A stretch of DNA of 64,000 nt, from NCBI GenBank assembly GCA_964036665.1, contig OZ038529.1:7796501-7860500 (forward strand), given 5' to 3'. Origin of the DNA: Gordius sp. MW1. Lineage: Eukaryota; Nematomorpha; Gordioida; Gordea; Gordiidae. The notes beneath the pieces were generated by a model, which ran no database searches, had not been told where the DNA came from, and was given only the letters and a program-made list of their open reading frames with translations. Positions 12,245 through 23,025 of this stretch are shown piece after piece (positions within the stretch are counted from its first letter, which is position 1; each line of letters starts with the position of its first letter). A program made the position numbers and the translations under genes.

Positions 12245-12650
12245 TTGCCCCCCTACCTTAATTTGTCCCGTTGTTTTGTCCCCCCCCCCTTATTTTTTAT
12301 CCTCTTTCTCACCAAGGGGAGGTGTTTTGCCCTCCACCTTATTTTTTATCCTCTTTCTCACAAGGGGGTGCCCCCCCCCCTTATTTTTTACCCTCTTTCT
12401 CACCAGGGGGGAGGGGGAGGTTTTGCCCCCCTCCTTATTTTTTATCCTCTTTCTCACCAAAGGGGAGGGGGGGAGTGTTTTGTCCCCCCCCCCCCTATTT
12501 TTTATCTTTTTTCTCACCAGGGGGGAGGGGGGGGGGATATTTTGCCCCCCCCCTATATTTTATCCTCTTCCTCACCAGGGGGGAGGGGGGGGGGGTGTTT
12601 TGCCCCCCCCCCCCTCTTATTTTTTACCCTCTTCCTCAACCGATTTGACA
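12245..12650 (+). repeat. F1 left array, C-run/G-run minisatellite
   Basis: About seven units of roughly 50-65 bp: TTTTGCCCCCCCC, TTATTTTTTATCCTC, TTTCTCACCAGGGGGGAGGG. Homopolymer lengths vary from unit to unit. Mirror of the larger array at 13325-14400. The G6-G11 runs can form quadruplexes in principle. Confidence 0.85.
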
Positions 12651-13324
12651 ATTTTCAAGCTAATTTAATTTTTTAAACTATATTGTTGTGGTAAAAAAAT
12701 TATGTTAAACACAAATTTTATTTTGTTAACTTAGGTGAGTGACAATTGTTATAATTGTCAATTTTCAAGCTAAAGTATGGGTAGGGCAAGGCTTTATTGC
12801 AATATTTATTAAATTACTTCCAATTCCATCTCTCAGCATGTTGCCTTGCCATCATGTGCAGTGCATGGTATGAGATGAAGTAGGGGAAGGGGGAAGGAGT
12901 TTTTAGAAACAATAGGAAAAATATTTATAACTAGTCGTAGTCTAGCTAGCTGTAGCTACTAGCTACGCTAGTCTCAATCTCATGTAATGTATGAGATAAA
13001 GGAAGGAGGGGGGGGGATGAGTTTTTAAAAACAATAGATAAAATATAACTAGTCTCATTCTCATGTAATGTAATCTGCCATACATTTGATTAAAATTGTA
13101 GTCAATAATTTAAGATTGCCAATTTTGAAATATCAAAATAAAGTTTTAGCCAAAGTGGTGGAAAATATTTAAAGGGGTGGCCAATGAGGGATAGGGAGAG
13201 ACAGTTGCTTCTATATGATAAAATTTTTTTAATTTAACATTAATTGCAACGCTTCAGCCATAAGTTCCTGTAATTTTTAAAACAATAATAACGAGCATTT
13301 TGGCATTTATTTAAATATTAATTT

Positions 13325-14400
13325 TAAAATCCCACCCCTGTGGTGAGAAAGAGGGTAAAAAAACAGGAGGGGGGGCAAAACACCCCTCCCTCCCCCCTGG
13401 TGAGAAAGAGGATAAAAAATAAGGGGGGGGGGGCAAAACACTCCCCTCCCCTCTGGTGAAAAAGAGAATAAAAAATAGGGGGGGGGGGCAAAACACCCCC
13501 CTCTTCCCTGGTGAGAAAGAGGATAAAAAATAGGGGGGGGGGCAAAACACCCTCTCCCCCTCCCCCCTGGTGAGAAAGAGGATAAAAAATAAGGAAGGGG
13601 GGGGGCAAAACACCCTCCCCCCCTCCCCCCTGGTGAGAAAGAGGATAAAAAATAGGGGGGGGGGGGGGAACACCCCCCCTCCCCCCTGGTGAGAAAGAGG
13701 ATAAAAAATAAGGGGGGGGGGCAAAACACCCCCCCTCCCCCCTGGTGAGAAAGAGAATAAAAAATAGGGGGGGGGGGCAAAACACCCCCCCCCCCTTCCC
13801 CCTGGTGAGAAAGAGGATAAAAAATAGGGGGGAGGGGAAAACACCCCCCTCCCCCCTGGTGCCCCCCCCCCCTTAATGAGAAAGTGGATAAAAAATAAGG
13901 GGGGGCAAAACACCCCCCCTCTTCCCTGGTGAGAAAGAGGATAAAAAATAGGGGGGGCAAAACACCCTCTCCCCCTCCCCCCTTGTGAGAAAGAGAATAA
14001 AAAATAAGGAAGGGGGGGGGGGCAAAACACCCTCTCCCTCTCCCCCCTGTTGAGAAAGAGGATAAAAAATAAGGGGGGGGGGGGACAAAACACCCCCCCC
14101 CCCCCTCCCGCCTGGTGAGAAAGAGGATAAAAAATAAGGGAGGGGGGCAAAACACCCCCCTCCCCCCTGGTGAGAAAGAGGATAAAAAATAGGGGGGGGG
14201 GACAAAACACCCCCCCCCCCCTGCCCCCTGGTGAGAAAGAAAATAAAAAATATGGGGGGGGGGCAAAATACCCCCCCCCCTCCCCCCTGGTGAGAAAGAG
14301 GATAAAAAATAAGGGTTTTGCCCCCCCCCCTGGTGAGAAAGAGGATAAAAAATAAGAGGGGGGGGGCAAAACAACGGGACAAATAAAGGTAGGGGGGCAA
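13325..14400 (-). repeat. F1 right array, C-run/G-run minisatellite
   Basis: About 18 units, inverted relative to 12245-12650. The unit lacks stop codons in all three minus-strand frames, so overlapping open frames of 355, 352, 200 and 153 codons run through it; these are a property of the repeat and not genes. One unit (13855-13880) is rearranged. Confidence 0.85.
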
Positions 14401-14714
14401 AGTTTTTTTATATAATATTTTAATTTTAATCACCATTTTTGGATTAATATATGATTGAAAAATATTGATTAGCATTATATGGCAGCTACCAACTCTAATA
14501 GTAAGCTAAAATTAAATTTGCTAAAAACCATGTTTAGTTTAAAACAACCCTGCTCAATACCACGGTTTCTATCAATCCAATCTGCCAAATGCCCGGTTAC
14601 TTACATCTCTCCCAACCAAGCAACCATGGCAACTTTAATCTGCCATGCTAGTAACCGGGTGTAATGTACTACCATAGGTTATGGTAGTAGCATTTTGGCA
14701 TACTAACAACACTA

Positions 14715-16185
14715 GTCGTATATATAATACTTGGAGACTCATATTTACCCCTCTATGTAATAATTTTAAATTAAACGTAGTTAGCAAATTTTTATCTGCT
14801 AATACCTTCTTATAATAATTTAAAATATTAAGATGAATAAAATCAAAATCAAATTTCTCTTCTCTAAGGACCAACACCCCCCCCCCATCCCGATCAGTCG
14901 CCCTATATTCATAAGTTTGGAAACAAAATCCTTTTACAATCGTTTTTCTAAAATTAGTATTTTAAACATTTTCATAAAGAATTCAGCAATTAAGACTATG
15001 TAATAATAATTTTAATTGCTATTTATTCCATAAATCATTAATTAATTTATTAAAAGCCAATACAAACGCCTAATAAAAGCGGCGCATCTTATCTGTGTTG
15101 GGTTTTGGCCAGACCAATGCTCAATGTCATCGTATGTCACCTGGTAATTAACGCTGAATAGAGAGCAGGATTTATAGCCCTAACTTGGGGTATACTTAAA
15201 CCGCGAGTAAGGGGATTGTTACTCCTTGCCTTGGGTAGAGTCTAATAAGAAAATCCTTTTCTCTTTCTACATAAAGTAGCCATGAAATGACTAAAGACAC
15301 GTTCCAATGGCGTAAATAAGGGGGGGGGCGGGAAATTCCCCCCCTGGCAAAATTTTAAAAAAAAATTTAGATATAAAGTTTTTATTTTATAGTTACAATA
15401 AATGACTAAGTAAAACACTTATAAATTTTTTTTTAATTATAAATTAAGTAAATATTATTCTCCGTTTTTGAATAAAATTTCGACCAAAAGACTATGAACC
15501 ATTATTGTCTTTTTTCTTTTTCAATTGTTCACCTGCAATGAAAAGAAATTTAATTCACGATTTTTTCCCCATCAAATCATCCGACACAGCTAGTATTGTT
15601 ATTCTTAAAAATAATTAATTATAATTTATAATGCTTTATGTTTCTATTAAATGATAATAATTTAATGCTTTTTCTATTTATACATTTGTTAAAAAAAATT
15701 TAAAAAATAAATTATATCCTAATTTACTTTTATTTTAACCAGTATTTATGATATAGATGTTTTAGATGACCTTCTTATTTTAATGTATAATTCAAGCAAT
15801 CAAAAACATTCTTCTAAACCTCTTTAAATTTTTAGCTATATATTATTTTTGTGAAAATTTATTTATATTTATAAAAATAAATCATGTTAGTTTAATCTAT
15901 AATTTCTTAAAGACTTTTTTTATTATATTATTTATGTATTCTATACTTATAGAAGTTAGCCAACAAATTTATCACAAGATGATACTGAGACTGACATTTT
16001 ACCTATAATCAAACCAAATGGTATTTATAATTATTCATATTTTCTAAGTTTATGAAAAGTTGATTTTGTATTTAAATCTTTTTAAATAATTAAATTTAGA
16101 TTCAAGACCCTTTCCCTTATGACATAAGTTTATGTGTAAATAATAAAAAAATATTGAGAGGATAAGCTAGCACTACATGATAAAA
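14715..16185. other. Intergenic DNA, MITE end, no gene
   Basis: Very AT-rich except 15080-15250, a less AT-rich patch with stops in all frames and no family I recognise. At 15307-15345 a GGCGTAAATAAGGGGG repeat start like those at 7160 and 39964. Confidence 0.35.
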
Positions 16186-16191
16186 TTTATC

Positions 16192-16690
16192 AACCCACCA
16201 TTTTGTTCAATTTTCCTCGTGATACCACACTAAAAAAATTAAAATTTCAACACTCCTGGTTCCAGAAATGGAGCTGGCTTGCCTATCCGTCAAATGTGTC
16301 CTTTTTGGCCCAAAATTTGCTGGAAAGGGACAACAAAAGTTGAAGGGGCTAGTTTCTGAACCATTCAGAAGATGGAAAGATGCTACGGAAATTTTTAATT
16401 CACACCAAAAAAATTTATATCACATAGACCCATTACAGACAGCCATATCTCTAAAATCAATTAGAGATGGGAAAAAGCCTTGTATCATTGATCAATTGGA
16501 CTCCCATCGCCAAATGCAAGCAAAGATCGATTAAAGATAGCTCCCATCATTGATACTATTTTGACATTGGGGATTCAAGGATTGGCCTTAAGAGGCCATA
16601 AAGATTCTGGACTTATTAAATCTGATGTACAAGATAATAATGACGGTACTTTTAGGGCCCTCAGATACCGGTGTAATGATCTGAAACGTC
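16192..16690 (+). pseudogene. hAT transposase N-terminal relic (ZMYM1-like)
   Basis: Degenerate frames spell the segment that joins the TTF-type zinc finger to the transposase body in hAT proteins of the zinc-finger MYM-type 1-like group: KFQHSWFQKWSWLAYPSN, KCVLFGPKFAGKGQQKL, FRRWKDATEIFNSHQKN, IDQLDSHRQMQAKID, then after a TAA the continuing IAPIIDTILTLGIQGLALRG and NDGTFRAL. At least one frameshift (near 16290) and one stop. No catalytic DDE part follows; downstream sequence is unrelated. Transposon ends not identified. Confidence 0.7.
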
Positions 16691-17174
16691 GACATTTAAA
16701 AAACGACGACGCTCAGTTGAACATTCCTATTGGTTAATATGGCATAATAACGAGTTATATGCCATATCACGTGATCTTCCTAAAAGCTCAATAGGTTAGT
16801 TTTGGCACAAAAACATGTATTTTTTTTGAAGACACTAAAATGACGACACAAGACTTTCAAAATATTTCAAATAATTACTATGCATAATTATCTAAATTAT
16901 AAATTAAAATTTAGAGAATCACTAACAAACTATCAATTTAGCCATTTAAGTATATTATCAAATCTTTTTTTTCACATGTATTTTATAAATTTAGGTTAAA
17001 TCAAGAAAATTATGAATATCAGTTTAGTCAAGCTCAAGCATTTGTATTTTCATCTCTAGTTTTGTATAAAAATGCACATAATCATTTGAAGCTTATTAAA
17101 AAATCTTTTACTTTATTAGTCTAAGTTATAAACTTTACCTTAGTTTTAAGCTTATAGACAATAAAAATAATTAA

Positions 17175-17640
17175 TAGGATAGGCTTATAAACATAGATTA
17201 GATATAATGATCATTAGCTCAAGCTCAATGTATTCAAGTACTAACTCAGCTATTCCATAGGTTATTATAAATGTACCAAATACAATATTGAGTTTATCAT
17301 TTAGCTTTACCAAAATTACAATTAAAAGGATAGGCTTATAAACATAGATCAGTTATAATGATCATTAGCTCAAGCTCAACAGATATCCCTTAGATTATTA
17401 TAAATGTACCAAATACAATATTGAGTTCATCAATTAGCTTTACAATTAAAAGTATAGGCTTATAAACATAGATCAGATATAATGATCATTAGCTAATGTA
17501 TTTAAATACTCACTCAAATATCCCTTAGGTTATTAAATGTACCAAATACAATATTGACTTTATAAATTATATCAGCCATTTAAAAGGAATTATAAACATA
17601 GATCAATGATCATCAGCTCAAGCTCAAAAATACATATCAA
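17175..17640. repeat. Tandem repeat, ~130-150 bp unit, about 4 copies
   Basis: Unit marks: GGCTTATAAACATAGATYAG, ATAATGATCATTAGCT, TAAATGTACCAAATACAATA. Copies start near 17178, 17332, 17455 and 17588 and differ by deletions. Noncoding. Confidence 0.75.
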
Positions 17641-17869
17641 AAAAAGTTAATGCAGAATGCTAAATATGAAAAATTTTAATTACAAATATGATAAATTTTA
17701 ATTAATCTTGTAAACCATGGTTGAATTATAATCAATATTTTTTGTGATTTTTATGGGTTAGTAACTAAAAACATCTGTTGATTGACGTTTGTCTTAGCCC
17801 ATAGAAATTTAATTTCAAGTTTTAAGAAAAATTTTTGATTGGCATGTCGATTTTTTTGAGCGTCGTGGA

Positions 17870-18110
17870 AATGGATATTACACCGGGCCGGGTTTGGGCA
17901 GAAAAATTTTAACAAATCCGACCTCTGTTTGCGACCTCACAAATTCGGGACTAAGGGGCAAATTTAATATTTCGGGCCGGGCAATTCGGGCAGCTTTAAC
18001 GATTCGGGCGGGCCCGGGCGGACACTTAGATGGGTTCGGGCGGGCTCGGGCGGGCAGATTAATTATAAAATCAGGCCGGTGTCAGGTTATCATATTCACG
18101 TATTGTCAGA
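17870..18110. repeat. GGGCC-rich repeat copy
   Basis: Starts TACACCGGGCCGGGTTTGGG and continues with CGGGCGGGC(T)CGGGCGGGC stretches. The start recurs at 20302 with the same following text (AAAAATTYTAACAAATCYGACC). Similar GC islands in the AT-rich window: 26040-26175, 29836-30215, 37640-37760, 44590-44700. Most likely a hAT-derived MITE group. Confidence 0.5.
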
Positions 18111-18155
18111 TTCAATTGTCAATCTGACTTTGATTGACATATGTCATGATTGACA

Positions 18156-18880
18156 GCCATTTTTGATTTTGTAAACAAATTCAAAATTGAATTAAATTAA
18201 ATATATCAATTAAATACAGGCGCGTAGCCAGGATTTTCTCCCGGGGGGGGGGAAATCCTATAAAAATTTTTCCTAACATTATTATTTCAACATAAAAATT
18301 ATAAAATCTGGTATAAAACATAAAGAAAGTCAAAGTCATTATTAATAATCAACTTGGTCAGTTACGTTGCACAACTGTAAAATATAAACTTTAGATCTAA
18401 AATATTTCATTTTTTCATAAATACCGGGGGGGGGGGGAGGAATTCCCCCCCCCATTAAATATATAAAGCTACTTAGGTTTAATTATTTATGTTTTATTAT
18501 ATTAAAGGGTACTAAGACAATAGTTTAAATTGCTTAATTATAATGAATCTTAATTTTTATTAATTTGTTTAAAATAATTAATTTATTTTTTGACCCTATT
18601 TTTTATATGTTATACAGCCATTTTTGATTTTGCAAACAAATTCAAAATTGAATTAAATGAAATATACCAATTTAATATATATAGCTACTAATTTATGATG
18701 AATCCTTTTTTATGGACTGGGTACTATTAATGAGACAATAGTTTAAATTGCTCAATTATAATGAATCTTAATTTTTAATAATTTGTTTAAAATAATTAAT
18801 TTATTTTTTGACCCCTATTTTTTATATAAATAATTCATTTTAATATTATGATTAAATTGTTGCTTTATTTTTTATATGTT
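18156..18880. repeat. Tandem duplication, one copy split by a MITE
   Basis: The block CAGCCATTTTTGATTTTG... begins at 18156 and again at 18614; AATTATAATGAATCTTAA and AATTAATTTATTTTTTGACC also occur in both copies. The first copy is interrupted at 18217-18462 by a MITE (GGCGCGTAGCCAGG left part, G/C runs), which shows the duplication preceded the insertion or was made from an empty copy. Confidence 0.65.
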
Positions 18881-19786
18881 ATATTATTACAAAGAGTTTA
18901 TACAATTTAAACAAATGTTTATGAATTGCAAAGTAGTTTTATTAACAATCTGGAACAAAGAAAACTATTTAAAAACAATTGTTTATAAAATAATGCTAAA
19001 ACATATATCTCAAATAATGATAATTTTGGATAAGAGGGTGAATGGACAGCCCAGGTATGATTGATATTGGTTGCTTGACTAAACCATTAGATTGAAAGTG
19101 ATAGGCAGAGGTGAAGCAATTTTTTGTACCAGTTTACCTTAATTAGTCCCTATAAAAACAATTAACTTATAATTAATCTTTTACTTTTGGGAAGCCAAAT
19201 AAACAGCAGGTCATATTAAGTTTGGGAGTCATATACAGCAATATGTGACCACATTGGAACAGCATGAACTAATTTAAAAAAATAGTCATGACTAACATAC
19301 AACAATGCCCATTTTTTGTTTGGCCTATTTTTTTAAATAAAATTTTTGCTGGATATCAAATTTATCAGATATGATATTAGGTGCAGGGTATTGATAAATG
19401 TCATCTGCAGAAAGACTAGGCATAACTGAATATTATAAAAGAAAATTTAACTAACAATAACTTTTTTATTACTTACTTAAGTGACGTTATTTTATTTGTA
19501 AATAGTAATAAATTCTGTATGTTCCAATCAAATATATAAATCTGAATTTCTAAATCTTTTATAAAAGAAATTGTAACTAACAATAACTTTTTATTACTTT
19601 CTTAAGTGTTGTTGTTTTATTTGTAAAAAGTAATAAATTCTGTATGTTCCAGTCAAATATAATAATCTGAATTTATATGTGTATAATAGAAATAAACAAA
19701 CACAAGTATATAAATCTTTATCTACAACTTTAAATAAAACATAATGTATCAATATATTTATATAATCAATAATTTTCAATCCGTTT
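18881..19786. other. AT-rich DNA with a tandem duplication
   Basis: No gene recognised. 19440-19555 and 19558-19675 are copies of one ~118-bp unit (AATAAATTCTGTATGTTCCA in both). Confidence 0.5.
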
Positions 19787-20036
19787 ATATAAATTTCATT
19801 GTATAAATACGGTGGATTTGGATTGATAGCGACAAGTTTTTGTAATTTTTTTTTTTTGTATCTATATCATCGTTGTTATAATCACTTTACTTCATTTTTA
19901 TTTTTTGAGACTTCATCTTCTCCTTTTTTTTTTTCCCCCTGAAGATGGACTATAAGTGTCCGAAAAATTGCGTTCCATTTCCCTCTACCTACGCTATCAA
20001 TCCAAATCCACCGTATTTATACAATGAAATTTATAT
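19787..20036. repeat. Inverted-repeat element with hammerhead-like core
   Basis: Perfect 45-bp inverted arms at 19787-19831 and 19992-20036 (GTGGATTTGGATTGATAGCG). Between them 19939-19965 reads CTGAAGA, GGAC/GTCC stem, GAAA, matching the CUGANGA..GAAA core of hammerhead ribozymes carried by Penelope-like and related retroelements. Stems I and III are not convincing, so activity is doubtful. Confidence 0.55.
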
Positions 20037-20837
20037 CAATATATTTCTTCCTTAAATTCTTTATCTACAACTTTAAATAAATTATATTGCATGTATCAAT
20101 AAATTTCTTACTTAAATTTGAATCTGGCAACACTTGTTTATTATTCTCCTAACGAGTCTACGCGTTCAATTGTTCTGTATAAAGTTCATAACCAATGGCG
20201 ATGTGGCGAAAATCACGTGATCTTGTTTACTTTTACGCTTGTAGCCTATTAGTGTGTTCTATTACGCACTTGAATCTGACAATACTTGAATCTGACAACC
20301 CTACACCGGGCCGGGTTCGGGCTGAAAAATTCTAACAAATCTGACCTCTGAGTGTTATATCAATATCTTACTAATTAATATGTTTAAATTTCCTATAAAG
20401 ACAATAAAATTCTATAAAGATCATATATATTAATAAGACCTACTTGAAGATGGAGACAATTTTGATGGATACAAAATTAACAGTGATTTTAGCAAATTTT
20501 CGTTCAATCACGTTATTATATAAAACACGTGACATGTCAGAAAACATATCATTTCGTTGTTTCAACCAATGAGAATGTGTAATTGACGTGGAGACGATTA
20601 TAACGGACAAAAACTCACGTTACACCGGTGTAGCGTATGAGACGACGTAGCGTTTAAGATCGCGTAATCGTCAATCACGCCTCCACATTCGTTGAAAACA
20701 CGAAAAAAGTACTTGTTTTGTCAATCACGTAATTTTTTTGAGTAACATGATTGGTTCAAATTTCGGAAAAACATACATTTTATTTTACGTAATGACATTC
20801 ATTTGAGATCACGTAATTTGCAAACTTTTTTACCAAT
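20037..20837. other. Intergenic DNA with dispersed repeat pieces
   Basis: No gene. 20195-20265 (CACGTGATCTTGTTTACTTTTACG and flanks) is repeated near 25165-25235. 20302-20350 is a short copy of the repeat at 17884. Confidence 0.4.
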
Positions 20838-21275
20838 ATAATTTTGTATTTTGTAATAAGTAAGTTCCTAAGATTATAAATATAAACTAATGCAAAAGTT
20901 GTTATTTACCTTTTTAGATGTATGCTTCTATAGTTGTTGAAATTGTAGTAAACTTTGTATTTTGTAGTAAGTGAGTTCCTAAGATTGTAAATATAAGCTA
21001 ATGCAAAAATTTGTTATTTACCTGTTTAGATATATGCTTATATAATTGTTGAAATTGTAGTAAACTTTTTATTTTGTAATAAGTAAGTTCCTAAGATTAT
21101 AAATATAAGCTAATGCAAAAGTTTGTTATTTACCTTTTTAGATGTATGCCTTTATAATTGTTGAAATTGTAGTATTTTGTATTTTGTAATAAATAAGTTC
21201 CTAAGATTATAAATATAAGCCAATGCAAAAGTTTGTTATTTACCTTTTTATATGCATGCCTTATAAGTCCCTAAT
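20838..21275. repeat. Tandem repeat, ~125-bp unit, 4 copies
   Basis: Unit marks: TTGTATTTTGTAATAAGTAA, GTTCCTAAGATTATAAATAT, TTGTTATTTACC, TTGTTGAAATTGTAGTA. Ends about 90 bp before the pogo-type element. Noncoding. Confidence 0.75.
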
Positions 21276-21595
21276 ATTATAAATATTAACTACTTAATTT
21301 ATACTTTGATTAATTTAGCATTTATTTAATAGAATGGAAGAATATGGTTTTGCTGAGATTATGGATTAGTGGAGACCGGGGCTATCGTGTCCATAAAATT
21401 TCAAAGAGGCCTGGACAAAACATATATACTTTTTTCAGAAAAATGTTCTTGTCAGCAGTGTTTATAAAGGGGAAAAAAACTATAGCAACACAGATAATAG
21501 ATTTTTAGTAATAAGGTTTCAAAAAAAAGACAACGTGTATAAATTCGAAAAATGCCCGGGGCTATTCTTATCCCTAAGCGAGGCTATATTATCCT

Positions 21596-22205
21596 TTGTA
21601 TTATTTTGTATTTAAACTTAATAAACCTTTGATTAAAAGAAATTAAACTCCTATATTAACAAAATTATGACCACACACATTGTTTAAAATGCTTTTTCTA
21701 TTGTTTACAATTTTGACATACAAAAAAATATCATTATTGCAACAAGATCCATGTGCTTTTGAATGTTTTGTATTTAAACTTAATAAACCTTTGATTGAAA
21801 GATATTAAACTCCTAAATTAAAAAAATTATGACCACACACATTGTTTAAAATGCTTTTTCTATTGTTTACAATTTTGACATATAAAAAATATCATTATTG
21901 CAACAAGATCCATTTGCTTTTGTAATGTTTTGTATTTAAACTTAATACCTTTGATTGAAAGATATTAAACTCCTAAATTAACAAAATTATGACCACACAC
22001 ATTGTTTAAAATGCTTTTTCTATTGTTTAAAATTTTGACATATAAATATCTTTATTGCAACAAGTTCATTTGCTTTTGTAATGTTTTGTATTTAAACTTA
22101 ATAAACCTTTGATTGAAAGATATTAAACTACTAAAATAACAAAATTATAACCAACACATATTGTTTAAAATATTTTATTGTTTACAATTATGACATATAA
22201 AAAAA
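21596..22205. repeat. Minisatellite inside pogo element, ~160-bp unit, 4 copies
   Basis: Unit marks: TTTGTATTTAAACTTAATAA, AAAATTATGACCACACACAT, TGTTTAAAATGCTTTTTCTA, TATTGCAACAAGATCCAT. The last copy runs into the end of the transposase relic. Confidence 0.75.
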
Positions 22206-22207
22206 CA

Positions 22208-22602
22208 TCATTGTGCAGCATGATCCATGTGCCCACATGGAGCAAAATTAAATTGTACTGCCATTTGATAAGCCAAATACCTAACCTTAACAAAATTGAG
22301 CATAAAAAATTGATATAATACTTGTTTGGGGGTCAAGCCTGAATAAAGCTTTGCCCCCTTTATAAGGTATGATGCTAATTTTTCCTCCTGCTCCTTATCA
22401 AATATCACTCTTGGCTTACGTTCCTTAACAAAAGATTCTCCCTTTTGAATTTATAATGATATTTTTTTAAAGTTGAATAGCTAAAGTTTGTTTGTTTAGC
22501 TATATCTTTCAAGCCAATCTTCTCTTTCATAACTTTATATATTTCACTTTTGATGTTATTATCTTGAACAAAATTGGTCTTTTGTTTGTAATTTCGCACC
22601 AT
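22208..22602 (-). pseudogene. Pogo/Tigger transposase N-terminal relic
   Basis: Two overlapping frames joined by one shift near 22405. The first opens MVRNYKQKT and holds a helix-turn-helix of the psq type (KDIAKQTNFSYSTLKKY). The second reads ERKPRVIFDKEQEEKLASYL then SGLTPKQV and YLAYQMAVQF, the CENP-B-type second DNA-binding domain. The DDE catalytic domain is missing. In the intact family these domains bind the transposon ends. Located between a minisatellite and the right end of the element. Confidence 0.75.
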
Positions 22603-23025
22603 TTTTAAATGAATGAATCAATTATAGATAATTATAGCCCCGCTCTCAATAGCCCCATGACTAAAAAAAATTTTTGCGATTTGTTTTAAGATAGTCATCT
22701 TCAACAAAATTATTTATTCCGAGTGGATTTTTATAGAAAAATTCATACGTTTTTACCTAAAATTAGTTTCGAGCTTAGAGATTAAATAGTTTTAAAGTTA
22801 TAAGACAAAATAGAAAAATTAAAAAAAGGAGCTTTTAGCCCCGAAAAACCTTATTTTCTCTCTTACTTTTTCCCAATATAATTTTTTTCAAAAAATTTTT
22901 AAGTATGATATGCGCCTTTATAAAGTACATTTTGTATATAAATTTGACTGGGTACAAATTAATAACATGGAAATTATTTGAGAAGATAAGTATAGCCCCG
23001 AGCTACGTATAGCCCCGGTCTCCCC

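Larger units (their letters stand above)
11866..14714. mobile_element. Foldback element F1, hAT-like ends, minisatellite arms
   Basis: 2.85-kb nonautonomous element. Ends: left TAGTGTTGTAAATC, right (inverted) TAGTGTTGTTAG. Flanks GTCGTTTTA (11857-11865) and GTCGTATA (14715-14722) look like a decayed 8-bp duplication, as in hAT elements, whose ends begin YARNG. Inside come a different perfect hairpin at each end, a ~260-bp near-identical inverted arm (11978-12240 and 14400-14660, starting ACCCGGTTACTAGCATG), then C-run/G-run arrays in opposite orientation, then a 0.7-kb spacer (12650-13325). No transposase is present. Confidence 0.75.
21369..23025. mobile_element. Pogo-type DNA transposon, broken
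   Basis: 1657 bp flanked by TA (21367-21368 and 23026-23027). Ends GTGGAGACCGGGGCTA and TAGCCCCGGTCTCCCC. TA duplication and the transposase relic inside (22208-22602) fit the pogo/Tigger branch of Tc1/mariner. The left half is filled by a minisatellite, and the DDE domain is absent, so it is nonautonomous. Same ends as 30267-37047. Confidence 0.85.

Noticed and set aside
13307..14374. 355- and 352-codon minus-strand ORFs rich in PPP/GGG
   Set aside because: They are open only because the minisatellite unit lacks stops; three frames are open at once and the runs vary by copy.
16268..16534. 88-codon ORF as a gene
   Set aside because: It is the middle of a frame-broken hAT transposase relic.
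19939..19965. Active hammerhead ribozyme
   Set aside because: Core matches, but stems I and III and the cleavage site do not pair convincingly; kept only as hammerhead-like.
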